Of a stretch of 64,000 nt of DNA, positions 23,038 through 36,154 are shown one piece after another. The stretch comes from Niebla homalea (taxonomy: Eukaryota; Ascomycota; Lecanoromycetes; Lecanorales; Ramalinaceae). The stretch lies in contig JAHGAU010000022.1 of assembly GCA_019925105.1 (NCBI GenBank), positions 744,001 to 808,000 on the forward strand. Reading direction: 5' to 3'. A program made the position numbers and the translations under genes. The notes below the pieces were generated by a model that saw only the letters and a program-made list of their open reading frames with translations, made no database searches and was not told the DNA's origin. Positions within the stretch are counted from its first letter, which is position 1. Every line of letters starts with the position of its first letter.

Positions 23038-24030
23038 ATTTTATTTTATTTTTTTATAAAGGGAAGGGTTAAGTTAATATATAACTATATATTTTATTAA
23101 TAGGGGCCTTCTTGGTTTCTTGGGTTATTATATGAATATATACGAGTTGGGTTTTACTATAGGTTTGTATTTTCTTTTAAAATGAAGTAAGTTCTAAGTA
23201 TTTATTTTATCTTTTCTAATTTTTATACGGGAAAGCCTTAAGAAGGGTACCGTTAAATAAAATAAGTTTCACGTTAATAACCGCTATGGGTCACTATTGG
23301 TATTCCTGGTATATATACGATATACTTAATGTTATGAATATATTTATCTTTTAATTCTTTTAATCGGTTTATTACTTATTTCTTATTATTTATTCTTTTA
23401 GTTTACTTTTTGGTTTTTCAATTCCCAATTATTTAATATATAGCTAAAGGTAGAAGGCTTATTATATTTTATTAACGTATTATATAGCTTACGGTTATTT
23501 CCCAGGAATTTTCAAGATTAATTTAGATTTCCGAGGTAATTTAGAATTTAATTATTATTTAAATAACTTTTAACTTAATAATTTATATTCCAATAAATAA
23601 TATCTCTTTAAGAAGTATATATAATTATTTAAGTTTTATTAAGGAATATTATTTTTATTATTTTTATTTTTAAAATATATGGTTTAATTCGGTTATTTTC
23701 ATAATTATTAAGCAATTTTATATATTTTTTAATAAAGATTATAAAATACCCGGAATTATTCAACGGATCTTAAGAAAACGTTTACTTAATATAAATTAAT
23801 CTTTAAGATAAAATTTACGTTTTTAAGGAATATATATAATATTTAAAAAGTTTAATTACTTAAAATAATTTAATAAGACTTATAAGTTTAATTGCTTAAA
23901 AAAGTTTAATAAAACTTATAATTTAATTGATTTTTATTAAATTTAATTACTTAATATAGATTATAAAATTATATATTTCTAATATAATTATCGTTATTTA
24001 TTAAATAATCGTTTTATATCGTTTAGGGTA

Positions 24031-24102
24031 ATTAATTTTTTTAATTTTTTTTTTAATTTTTTTTTTTAATTTTTTTAATTTTTTTTTAATTTTTTTTTTA
24101 AT
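24031..24102. repeat. T-run repeat, (T7-11 AA)n
   Basis: Eight or so runs of 6-11 T separated by AA. Low complexity, non-coding, inside the 9.2-kb LTR element. Confidence 0.9.
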
Positions 24103-24698
24103 TACCTTAATTTCTTTTATTTTAAGAAAACGGCTTATATTAACAATATAATTATTTTTCCTCAACGTTAATTTAAAACTTTTAATAATATATACGATTA
24201 TTTCTTAATTAAAATTTAAATTTATCGTTAATATAAGGGTATTATTACGCTTTTATATTTAAGGTACTTCTAAGGTATTATTGAATTTTTTACCTTTTAA
24301 TTTTTAATTGCCGGCGGTTTATTAATAAGTATTAGTAATATTTTATTAATATATATAAATGGAGTCCCCGTATTAATTAAGGGTGGCAATAAGAATATTT
24401 AAATAAGGGTACTTAAAGGGTGTCGTTTAAATATCCTTATTTTTCTCGATTTTAATATTTATTCGGAGGGTAAATAATAATTAAGAATATTCTATAAATA
24501 TATATAAATTCATTCTTTAATACTCTTAATATATATATATATTTTAATAATAATAAAGGTTAATTCTCTATAATATCTTTATAGTTTTTCTTATTATTAA
24601 AAAAAAAAAAAAGTATGGTAAATTATTTACGATTAAATTATATAATTAAACCGAATTCCTTAATATATATAAATAAATAAAAGCCTTCTTAGGACCGT

Positions 24699-24950
24699 TA
24701 GAAAAAATAAGAAGAAATAAAAAATTAAAAATAATAAAATAATAGGTAATGATAAACCCTAATTAAAAATAGGCCGTAACCTTTATATAAGTAAGTGAAT
24801 TATAGGTTCTATACTAATATATTTAGTCTTACTTTCCCTTTTTAAATTGTATACGAAGTAATTTCACCCTTAATCAGCCCTTTTAGTGTTTCTATCCCTT
24901 CATACACCCATCCGCAAGTTTTTATGTCTTCCTTGGTTTTCCCCTTTCCA
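24699..24950. repeat. Right LTR of the 9.2-kb element
   Basis: 252 bp, alignable to 15769-16012. Here the first half is strongly mutated and the last 100 bp are close to pristine (CACCCATCCGCAAG ... CCCCTTTCCA). Confidence 0.8.
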
Positions 24951-26365
24951 AGTGTTAAATCTCCTAAAAATAATAATTCCGGGGTTTTATTAAGTTATAT
25001 TACGATATAGAGTTCTCTTAAAGTTTATTATCTTTAAAACTTAAGAGTTTTATCCAATCTTTATTTTTTATAATAATAAGGGCTTTATAAATCATATTCG
25101 TTAATATCTTTAATATAAATATAAACTTAATATTAATAGTTTTCATTGGATAATCTTATTATAATTAATAATAATATATATTTATAAAATAAAGTTTAAC
25201 TATAAATCGTAAGTTTATCCCTTAAATTATACGGATTATTTAGCTATTATTATATATACTCTTTAATAAGTATAATAAATTTAATATCATTAATTGGAAG
25301 AAAAGGTTTTATTATATAAGCTTTTTATTATAAAAATAAAATTAAAAAACTCAGTTTTAATAAAGCTTTCTACTACCGTCTTTTACGTTATCTTTTTTAA
25401 TCGATTAAGCCCTTAAAGAGCTTTAAGGGATAACTTTATAAGTTATATCATATTTTCATATTATTAATAAAGGATATATTAAATAATGCTATAAATACAA
25501 TATAGAAATCTTTAGTATGCCCGTTATAAACCATTATATAATACTTTATATAAATGAAATATTATAATACTTATATAATTAATTCTTATTAATATTATAA
25601 TAAGTTTATAAAGAACTTGAATAACTTTAAAATTAAGAAAACTATATTTACTCTTACTATTTCGATAAAAGGTCAATTAAATTAATGAATTATTAATATA
25701 CGTAAATCTTTAAGGTATTATTAAATCGGTATTCTGAAAAAAATGTATTAATATTGTATAAAGGTATTTTAGGAGCTCGATTTATTAATATAATTTTAAA
25801 TTTAACCGTAAAACTCTTCATACAATTATCTCAATATAGATGGATATAATCAATTAATTTATTTAATATTATTTTTATACGTAAGAGTTATTCGAATATA
25901 CTTAGGTTTCTTATTTCATATTTTTAAAAGGATTCATTTTAGTATTTATCTAGTTTTTAATTATTTTTACGACTATAAATGATGAGGATATTATCTATAA
26001 GGAGAAAATATTATATAATCAATAATAAAAAGAAACCTGACTTCCGGAATTACTTTAAACTTAAGTTTATTAATGGTCATAAAAGATTCCGGAACTATAA
26101 TATTAGTAATTACTTTAATTTCTATAAAGTTCAAAATGAAAGAGCTAAAACTTTATTTCCGTATTTTTTAAATAATTTAATATACGTAAGTTTATTTATT
26201 TTATTATTATTAAACGTATTAACGTTATTTTGTTATTTTATTTTTAATTTAAATATAATTACGATAATTATAAATATTATCAGGATTTATAACGTTAAGG
26301 TAATAATAAATATATTTTATGTAATTTTTATAAATTACTTTTTATATAAAGTTTTACTTTATACT

Positions 26366-26689
26366 TTATAAAGTATCCTTTATTATTAAATTTATACTTA
26401 AATATTTAAACAATAAGGACAAATATTTTATTTGCTTTTTCATATATTTAAATAAGATTTGGTTTGATATTCTTTTTCTTTTGAATAAATCAGGTTTTAC
26501 TTCGATTATTGACTTAAAACCTGCGGTATATAAACATCTTAATATATAACGGTAATACTTTAACTTAAAATGTAGGGTACTATAATAGAGCGTATTATTA
26601 ATTACTAATCTTAATAAATAAAAAAAATAGCTTATTACTTTTATAAAGCTTAAGAAATAATAAAAAAAACAATAAATATTACGTAACAT
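26366..26689 (-). pseudogene. Copia pol fragment (copy 2), open 107-codon remnant
   Basis: Minus-strand translation contains LKYYRYILRCLYTAGFKS, aligning with LKYYRYILKYLYVTGFKL of copy 1, and continues toward the WVFKYKF block of the Copia reverse transcriptase. It is the one Copia piece that stays open, by chance, in the true coding frame. The overlapping 130-codon plus-strand frame (25979-26371) is antisense. Confidence 0.7.
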
Positions 26690-27240
26690 AATAACTTTAA
26701 ACCATTTTTTATTAAATTGAATAAAAAACTGAACTATGACGTATTTGTTTTATTTATACCTTATCCGGTCTTTTTATTTAATATTATTATTTACATTAAA
26801 GTTTATTTATTATTATTCATTTTTTTAATTTTTAAGGTAAACTTTAAAGTTAATATTAAAATGAGGAAAATATTATTTTAGCATTGTTATAATTATTCCC
26901 TCCGGAACTATTATTATTATTATTATTATTTCTAATATTATCCTAGTTTATAAAGTTATAATTTATAAACGTTAAAGTTAATAAAAAAAAAAAGGTATAA
27001 TTATTACAATTCTTTTTATGTTTTAAACGTTTTATCTTAGTGATTCCGTTTTAATTATGTTCATTATTATTAATCATTATTATAAAATATATAATATTTA
27101 TAAAAAAAGACTTTAAGGAATAATTTATTCTTAATTTCAACTATATTAATTTTATTTACTTTATAAAATTCCTTTTATTAAAGAAAACGTTTAAAATACG
27201 GATAACTTTACTTTAATCAAGTATTTAAGTCTCTTATTAT

Positions 27241-30200
27241 TGATTGATTGATTGATTTATACTACGGATCTAGCTAAGCTAATTCCGGCATTCTTTAATA
27301 CGCGGCCTTTTAACCTTGCTGGTAACCGTAAAAACTTAATACTTATAACATTAAGGTAAAAACCGGCGTCTACCAGGCCTTTACCCTTTATCCTTTAAAA
27401 TAAAGGATATTAATAACCGTTTAAAGAGTAATAATTTATTTATATATTTTTTATATTTTAACTCCCTTATAAAAATTAATAATATTATAACCGTATTTTT
27501 ATAGGGGCTAGCCTTAAATTCGTTATTTTTCCGCTCTTTTATATATTTATATTATTTTAATTTTACCTAATACCTTTAAATATCCTTATTAATATTTATG
27601 CGTTTAATATATATTCTTTTTATATTATTATCGTTATTAACTTTTTTAAGGATTTTTAATAAGCGTCTGCTATTATATTCTTACGGTTATAAAGATGTTT
27701 TCCGGTTTATATAATTAATATAACCGGTTTCCGTTTCTCTTTTTCTTTTTAATTAATAACGGGTTTTCTTTATAAGGTCTTCGGTAATTTCGTTTATTTT
27801 TATAGCGAGGTTAAACTATAATAATAATCCGGTAAATATTATAAACTTAATGGTTACCCGGATACTTCACTTTATAAATAATATTTAACGGTAATTATAA
27901 ATATTAACTTTTACGATAAGTCTTAACTTAATCTCTATAAATAAGGAATAAGAAATAAGGATATATATGGCGTTTTACTTTCTTTATTTATATTTATATC
28001 CGGTATTTATCCAATTTCCGGTATATATAATAAATAAAAAGTAAATTAAACCGTTTTTACCCGTCCGGAGTTAAATCGTTAATATATTATTATTTTTCCT
28101 TATATTATTATAATAACGGAAATATTTATTAATAATCTTTTTATTATTAAAAGTTAAATAACGATAATTTTAAAATATAAAATCTTTATACCTTTATTAA
28201 TATTTAATTTACTTTATTATAATTTATAAGGCGATCGCTATAATTTTTACTTTTTAAATCCTTTTAATCTCGGTTTCTTTTACGCTTAACGGGAGTTTAT
28301 ATACGTTTAAATTAACTTTTAAGATACCGGTAAAATTAACTTTTTCTTAATTTATTCTTATTTTATCTTAATAAAAAGGGGATAAATATCTTTAATTTAC
28401 TTTTTTTAATTTAAAGCTTATTAAGATTCTAGCGGATCCACTTATTTTCTGTTATCGTAATTAAGTATATATATTTCTTTAACCTTATTTAAGTAACTAT
28501 TTAATTTAATAAAACCTTAATTAATAACATAAAAACCTTAAACTTTAATACCGGGATAAGGGTTACTTTATAGGTACCGTTAATTACTCTTAAATATTAA
28601 TTTTAAACTTTTTATAATATTTTAATAGGCTCCTTTTTATATCCCGGAATATTTTTAGGTGTATATTAAATAACTATAACGTATATTATAATTAGGTTTA
28701 TTACGGCTTAATAAATAATCCGGGCTTTTTATAACGTAACTCTTTATATTAATATAGCGAGATAAGTAAGGCTTTTTTCCTATAAAGTTATCTTTTTTTA
28801 AATTTTTTTTATATAGTTTTTTTAATTAAGTTTCTTATTTATTTAAAGGTTAAGGACTTTAATATTATTATCCAACTTTATTATAATTCCGCTTAAGTTT
28901 ATTATAATTATTATATTATATAACTTTAGGTTTTTAATTATATAAACGAGCTTATATTTATATAATATAAATTAAACCCTACAAGTTTTTATTTACTGAA
29001 AATAGACTTTATAAGTTTATTTTAATTTCAAATAGTTTATATATATAAAAATATTATAAATTAAAAGGTAAACGTTATCGATAAAGCTTTTAATTTAAAC
29101 TTTCTATTTTAATTTAATAAGCTTTTTAATTAATAAATTATTAAAAAATAAAAATAATATAAAAGAAATAAGTAATCCTTAAGTAATCCCCGTTATAATG
29201 GGCTTTATTAAACTTATTTTTTATCTTAAGTTAATCGATATAACTTAATTGTTTAAGAAACTTTTTATTTACTTAATTAAAAGGGTAATATCCTTTTTTT
29301 CCTTAAGTTATATAATAACCTTTAATAATTTATTTTATTAAAAATACTTATAATATTGAGAAAAAGAAGACTTATAATATGCCTTTTCCCGTAACCTTAT
29401 ATTATATATATACCGTCAATTAGTTTTTTAAGGATTATTTTTATTAACCGATTTTTCCTTATTTTTATTTATTGGTTAGGGAGAAGTCTATAGTTTTTTA
29501 TATAATCGTTAAAAATCTTCGTTATTACCGTTTTTAAGGCTTTCCTTAACGTATAAAGGAATATAATAAATTTATAAGATTTTACCTTAAAGTAATCCGG
29601 CTTAATAAATTTCTTAAAAATAATTATTTTTATTTTTTAAACTTATATAAATAATAACCGATATTAAAGTATATTTAAAGGAAATAAATAAAAACCTTCT
29701 TAAATAACAATATTATTATTAATAAAAATTTATTAAGGATCTTATTTAATCCTGGGGCTTTATTTTTCTTTAATTTATTAATCGTTTTAATTATTATATC
29801 TTATATTATTACTTTATTTATTAATACGGGATTAAGGTATATAACGTTATTAATATTATTTAAGTTAGCCTTTAACGGAAAAGGGAAAAATATTCTTTTA
29901 AGGGCCTTAATTTTACCGTTAAAGGTATTAATTAATATATTATCAGGTTTCTTAAAAAATAAGAATTTAAAGATAAGCTTTAATTTCTTACTTTATTCTT
30001 TATTATATTATATTAACTTTTAAATATTACGAGGTAAAACCGTTAAGTTATATATTATAAATTAAAAATATATTTATTTAAGCTTTTTAATAGTTTTTTC
30101 TTTTTCTTTTTAAGTAGCTTTTAATTAATTAAGTATTTCTTAATTTTAATATTTAAAAGTTTACTTTATTAACCTTTTATTTTTATAGTTACGGTTATAT

Positions 30201-33051
30201 ATTTTTTATTTTAATAAATCTTAGCTCTTTAAGAGGGTTTTATTAACGGAATTATTTTACTAATTATTTTATTTAATATTTTTATTATTTACTTTATAAA
30301 GAAATTAATCCGGTCTTTATTATTTAATTAAGGGAAGTCCGTAAATTATATTATTATTTCCTCCGCTTTTATATAAATCTTTATTATTTTAACTGTTTTT
30401 TATATTTTCCTTACCGGTAATAATAGGGTTATATTAATAGTTTAATTTAAGGTTATTTATATTAATATATAATCTAAGTTATATTTTAAGTCCTTTTACG
30501 GCCTATATATTATAATTACGTTAATAACCTTTTTATATTAAAGGTTAAATTAATTATCGTTTTAAATTTATAATTTTTTTATATAATAATCTTTTATAAT
30601 ATTAATAATAAGAAATTAACTTAAACGGTAATTATTAATAATTTATCCAATTTAACGTAATTTATTATATGTTTTTTTTTTTTTATTCTATATATAATAA
30701 TATAAATTAAAGTTTTTAAGTAATATATATTTATTTAAAATAATTAAGATTTCTTTAAGTAATAATATTATAAACGGTTTTTCTTTATTAACCGGCGGCA
30801 GGTTATATATTATAAATATTAAGGTTGCTTTTTAAGTTCTTTTCCTTTATAATATAGAATATATAAAGGTTTCTATTATAATAAATAATATCTTAATTAT
30901 TTATATTAAATTATTTATTTATAAAGAAGTATATTCTGGTTATTTTATCCCCCTTAAAGGTTAAATAAAACCTTTTTTCCGGGTTAATAAATAAATATAT
31001 ATACGGGTTATATAATAATTCCTATATTATTATAATATTAACGTTTTTAATTTTTTTAAATTTAAATATTAATATTATCGTTTTAATTCCCTTATTACGG
31101 ACGTTATATTATATTATTTTTAAAAGCGTTAATATACTATATATTAACCTTTATAAAGGTTTTTTTATTTATATTTATTTAAATTACGGACTTTTTATTA
31201 AAATTAAGCGTTTTCTAATTTAATATCTTCCCGGTTATTATTAAAGATATAAGATGGCCGGTCCTTAAGGTTAAAATCGTAAAAAGTTTCTTTTTTTTTA
31301 TTTTATCCATTACCGTTATTTACCTTTTATTATTTAATTAATTAAGCTTATATTTTAAGGTTACCTTTAATTAACTTATTAAACCAATTCCGTACGTATT
31401 ATATTATTGGATTTTTATAATTATCCGGGTTTTTTTACGTTTAATTTCTTTAACTTTTATTATATATTTAAAATCCTATATTAGGTATTTTTCCTTATTA
31501 TATATAACGTATTTAAGCACGTTTTTTATAAGCCTTTTAATTATTAACTTTATATATTTATAGGTATTATAATTTTTAACGTAAATTATATATTTTATAA
31601 TATTAAAATATTTTATAATAATATATTTATAACCTTAATATTTAAAATATTAATAAATATCCGTTATTTTATTTTATAATTAAGTTATTTTAAGTAATCC
31701 TTTTTTAATAATCTTTTTATTTAAAACGTTATTATATATTTTTATTAACGTTATACTTAATATAATAATAAAATACTTTTTTTATACGTTTTAAAAAGTT
31801 AAGTTTTCTTATTATTAAAAAAAGCTTATAATTAATGATTTTAAGCTTTGGGTAAAAAACCGTATTCTCTATTTTTATATTTTTTAATATAGCCTTTTTT
31901 TCGGTTTTTATAAAACGTAATAAATATATTTTATTTATTATAATAATAAACGATTATTTTAAAACCTTAACCGATTTAAACTTTTTTTATTAACTTAAAT
32001 TTTAAATTTCTTTAAGTTTTCTTTTATTTTTAATAACGTTATATTAAGGAGAATATCCTTATTTTATAACTTACGTACCGTAATAATTTATTTTATTAAT
32101 AGTTTTATTATTACCTTAAAAGTCTTTATTAATTATAACGCGTTTACTTTTATAACCGTATTTTTTTCTTTATTATTAAATAAACGGATCGTTATTATCT
32201 TCGTTTTTTTCGATATAATTACTTTTTTTTCCGTTATCCTTATATTCTCTGCCGCGGATATTCTTTTTATTATTTTTATCGCTTAACTTTCTTTCGTTTA
32301 AGGGGTTACCGTTTTTATATCCTTATTTTATACCCTTAATTTTAAGCCGCCGTCTTTATTTTTTATTAATGCTTTTATTTCTGCCCCTTAAGAGCCCCGT
32401 AAACGCTCCGTTTCCTTTAATTTTATTTTTATTTTTATATAAAAATCCCTTATATTTATTAATTTAATTTATAATATTAATTAAGTCTTTAACGTAATAT
32501 CCTTTTATTTTACCGTAAGGAGTCCTTTTAAAGCCTTTATTATCTCCCTTATCGCCCTTTTACTATCCCTTACCGGGTAACGTATTGTCTCCGCCCTTTA
32601 CCTTTGGTCCCTTAAGGTTCCGTCTTTTTTACCAGCTTTATTTCTTTTTTATATACCTTTAATAATACTTTTACCGCGGTTTTCCCGCCTTTTCCCCCCG
32701 CTTATACTTTTTATTATTAATACCGTACCGGCATTCTTACCCCCTTATTTACTTATTATTTCCGTATTATTATTATGTATTTTACGCGTTTTAATACGCG
32801 TATTTTACTGACCTTAATTCCTTTATTTACTTTAAGTATTATCCGGCTTATTATTATTATATTGCCCGTACGTATTATCGCCGTTTCTATTAATATAGGC
32901 TATTTACTCGTTTATTATTTTATTCTTAATTATTACGTTAATTCCACTTATCGCACTTAATGCACTCCCCTTACTGTTATTAAAGCTATATATATACGCA
33001 TCGTTTTGGACCTCTGGGGTCCCTTTGTTCGTCGCCATTTTTCAAATTCAT
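27241..33051 (-). mobile_element. Non-LTR retrotransposon (LINE) copy 3
   Basis: 5,811 bp flanked by a perfect 13-bp target duplication AGTCTCTTATTAT (27228-27240 and 33052-33064). On the minus strand it has a 13-nt leader, then ATGGCGACGAACAAAGGG at 33038, and ends in a (AATC)n tail (27241-27256). Copies 1 and 2 share the same start codon region and tail. A LINE reverse transcriptase is readable at about 29330-29650. Stops and single-base indels disable all frames. It inserted into repeat D copy 2. Confidence 0.9.
29330..29650 (-). pseudogene. LINE reverse transcriptase remnant (copy 3)
   Basis: Parallel to 39574-39890 of copy 1. Motif A is readable as ISLLFLNIISIFNK near 29385-29340, with the catalytic Asp codon mutated to Asn. 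A one-base deletion near 29635 shifts the FK.TKIIILKK block. Confidence 0.65.
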
Positions 33052-33064
33052 AGTCTCTTATTAT

Positions 33065-33601
33065 AAAAGGCTATAATTATATTATTAAGTACTGCTCGTT
33101 ATTTTTAAAGAAAATACCTTTATTGCTAATAATAAATTCTCCGTAGAATCTCGGCTTAATAAGTTAAAAAAATCTTGAATTTTTAAAAATCTATTATTAA
33201 AAACTTTAAGGTTTTAAATTATATTTTTATATTTTCAATATCTTATTTATTTCTAATAAAATTTAAATCTTTTTCTCAAAGGAATAAGAGTATATTTATC
33301 GGAATTAAGGTCTTTAAATTCAGATAAAACCTAATAATAGTTAATAATTTATTTATTAAAAGGTGGTATATATAGGCTAATCAAAAAACCGTCCCATCCC
33401 GTCCCGCTTCCCGGAGTATATAATTATAGCCGTTTTACGATTGCGACGTAATAGGGCTAAGCCGGTTTATTGACATTTGGATACCCTTACCACTCACCAC
33501 CCTCACCTACCTTACCATCCTCACTTACCTTACCTACCTTACCTACCTCACCTACCTTACCATCCTTACCATCCTTACCTACCTTACCTACCTTACCTAC
33601 C
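33065..33601 (+). repeat. Repeat D copy 2, right part
   Basis: Continues repeat D after the LINE. 33065-33275 parallels 4145-4356 and 33276-33470 parallels 11834-11960, with no mariner between them: the uninterrupted target site lies near 33272. A GC-rich GTCCCATCCCGTCCCGC insertion at 33386-33414 is absent from copy 1. It ends in the 9-bp minisatellite. No gene seen. Confidence 0.7.
33478..33601 (+). repeat. 9-bp minisatellite (TTACCTACC)n
   Basis: About twelve units of TTACCTACC and variants (CTCACCTACC, TTACCATCC). It is not RIP-mutated. The period of nine keeps frames open with Pro-Thr-Leu repeats, so the two short plus frames here are artefacts. It ends at the LTR of Copia copy 3. Confidence 0.85.
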
Positions 33602-33840
33602 TGTCAGCCGGTGTATTGCGGGCATGGAGTGCGGGCAAGGAGTGTTATGGAGCAGTCATAAAGGTAATGCCAAGATATCTTTATAATACGTGTAGATACT
33701 ATCACCTGGCCGTATATCCTAGAACGCTTAACTATTTACTTATAAATACCTTTTATCTTTATAAATAAATTATCATATAGATTATATAGAATATATATAC
33801 ATTGCATATTTACTTACTTATTATACATCTTATAATTATA
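33602..33840 (+). repeat. 5' LTR of Copia copy 3
   Basis: Opens TGTCAGCC with about 70 nearly unmutated bases, then GCCAAGATA, CGTGTAGATA and CACCTGGCCGTATAT, matching the reverse complement of 10164-10384. The tail is heavily mutated, and the right border is placed within a few bases. Confidence 0.7.
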
Positions 33841-35334
33841 AGCCCGGTTACGTATACCTTTATAACGTATATTATATTCATTTAATTATTCAATTAAACA
33901 ATTAAGCCGTAATACTTACCGTAGTCAAATCTTATTTACATTAAAAAGGCCTTTATAAAGGGTAATTATAAATACCGGTAATAAGATAAGGATTAAGCCT
34001 ATATTATAAAAAGGGTGGGATTCCTCTGTAAAAATCCTTTATTACACTTCGTTAACCGTAAAAAATAAGTAAAACAGACGTTAAGCTCGTAATAAAAGAT
34101 TGGGATTAATAAATCTTTATTATCCGAAATAGAATAACTGGATATATAATCTAGGATTAAATCAATTTAAGCCTTAAAGTGAAATTTGCCTTTTTTATAA
34201 AATCGGTAAATCCAGAATTTATTATTCCTTTAAATATAATATTAAAAGAAAAGGTAGATAGGATATAAGACTTTAAATTCACGGAAGAATAATATTAAAA
34301 ATGAGAATTCAGATAAAAGGAATAATATAAGTCCTTTAATAAAATTATAAATTATATTTATAATATAAGTATTATTTTAAATATTATTTATTTTTAAAAG
34401 GTTAAGTTTTATTTATAAAATATATTAAGAGCCTTAAAATAGAAACTTATATCTATTAATATAATAAAATTTTTAAATATTTAATAAAGATATTTAAAAG
34501 TAAAAGTAAAATTAATAAATTAATAAAATATTAAAATATAATTAAATAAATAAAATTAAGTTTACGTTTTGAAAAAAAGGAACTTATAGATTATTAATAT
34601 AAAAATAATATTTTCTAACTTTCTTATAATTATTAAGAAGTATATATTAATATTAATAATAATTTATAAGTATTAATTCTAAATTATTAACGATAATAAA
34701 ACTTTCTTATTTAAAGTAATAAAATTATTTAAATAATATATAAAGTTGAAAGATATTAAATTTTTAATAGTTTTATACTTAATTTTTAATATAAATATTA
34801 AAGAAAAATCTAAATTAAAAAAGCTTATATTAAAAAAATAAAAAAGAAATTCTTAAATACCTTTATAGCGTAAATTACTATTAAGGTTAATATAATTACC
34901 TTAAAGACGATCGAGCTGGATAATTAGTAGATTTTAAGCCCAATCCGGTTATTAAGAAAAAGGTAAAGGAAAAACTAAGAAATATTACGATTAAAAGAAA
35001 AATGGATAAAGCTTTAAAAGTTAAATAAAATCATAAAAAAAAGAGAATTTTATTATTATTAATAAGGGTAGCGTTATTATTAAAAGTTAAGGCCTTTATA
35101 ATCCTTTTAACTTTAAGGTTTTTATTATTTACTATTAATATAAGTTTTAAATCATTATGGTTGATTAATTATTATTTATTAAATTATATTTATAATAAAA
35201 CGATAAAAAATAAATTTAATTAAAAGAAACAATACGTTAATAATATAATTATATTTTTAAAGACCGGATATTTACCCGTTATTATATATAAATAGATTAA
35301 TATTTATATTTTTAAATTAAAAAATATAAATATT

Positions 35335-35495
35335 ATAAAGTTAAGAAATATCCTTTACGTTTTAAAACTTTATATTAATATTATTAATAATAATCTCTTA
35401 TTAAAAAAAGGTATATATTTTGATTTGAAGTATAATCAATTATATAATAATAATAAAACGGTAATATATACTCTGAAAAACGGTCCTTTTTAATT
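35335..35495 (+). pseudogene. Copia gag-pre-integrase remnant
   Basis: About 50 codons without a stop: LRNILYVLKLYINIIN, then NLLLKKGIYFDLKYNQL and NNNKTVIYTLKNG. This matches the Copia LKNVLYVPxxxxNLLSxxxLxxxG block between protease and integrase. The downstream integrase is interrupted by LINE copy 1 at 36155. Confidence 0.75.
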
Positions 35496-36154
35496 CTTTA
35501 AAGATAATATTAAGTTAATATTTATATTTATAACTATATTAACTTCGAAAACAAATAATATTAAGTTAAAAATAATAATAAAATAATATTAACTCCTTAT
35601 TTATATTAATAAGAAGGTTATTTATCACCTTATAGGAGCTATTAAGGGGGTAAAGATTATTAATAAATTAAGGGTGTTTTATATAAATAAGTATAAAGTA
35701 TATACTTTATTAAAAGCCTATTAAATTATATTACAGTTACCTTATAAAGTAAAGAAGTTAAAAAGCTTTTTTTTTAAAATTATTTATAATTTAATAAAAT
35801 TATGATTAAGTTTTAATAAATATTAATAAATATCCTATATTATTTATTCTAAGATAGACTTTTAAATGGTATATATTTATTAACATAAATTTAAAGCTAT
35901 AAATATTCCTAAGAAAACTATTATTATTATTTAAAAGAAATTTAATTATTAAGTAATTTTTATATAATTTAATAATAAAAAAAGCATTAAATAATAAGTT
36001 TATATGGCTTTATTTTAAAATAAGTATTATTTAAGAATTATTAGCCTTAAATACGCCGGCTTAAAATAAATATTTAAAATAAAATATTAAATTTATATTA
36101 ATTAAAATAAGAGCTTTATGAATTAAAATTAATTTATTAATATATTTATAGCTA

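Larger units (their letters stand above)
15769..24950. mobile_element. LTR retrotransposon (9.2 kb), superfamily unresolved
   Basis: LTRs at 15769-16012 and 24699-24950 share TATATAAGTGAGTGA-type, GTTATAGGTTCTATACT, ATACGAAGTAATT and ATCCGCAAGTTTTT blocks. Ends read TGGAAGG... (mutated to TAGGAAGG and TAGAAAAA) and ...CCTTTCCA. The element splits Copia copy 2 exactly: GTGAATTTTTAAGAGT on the left, TTAAATCTCC on the right, with imperfect GAGTA/GTGTT duplications. The interior is RIP-mutated. Longer stop-poor stretches are on the minus strand (for example about 16520-16860 and 18350-18480), but no RT or integrase motif could be read, so neither strand nor superfamily is assigned. Confidence 0.8.
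15166..27200 (-). mobile_element. Ty1/Copia element copy 2, split and truncated
   Basis: Begins with an LTR at 15166-15389 matching 4819-5039, then internal DNA parallel to 5040-5420. It is interrupted by the LTR element at 15769-24950 and resumes at 24951 (TTAAATCTCC...TTCCGGGGTTTTA, matching 5420-5455). Homology to copy 1 continues to about 27190 (copy 1 position about 7645), where repeat D copy 2 begins, so the 5' half in coding sense is missing. Coding sense is minus, shown by the RT remnant at 26366-26689. Confidence 0.75.

Noticed and set aside
32775..32960. 61-codon plus frame, and 36757-37065 minus
   Set aside because: Both are antisense to LINE ORF1 regions and have no counterpart in the other copies.
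33470..33686. Two overlapping Pro/Thr/Leu/His repeat frames
   Set aside because: Translation of the 9-bp CTACCTTAC minisatellite; ends run into an LTR.
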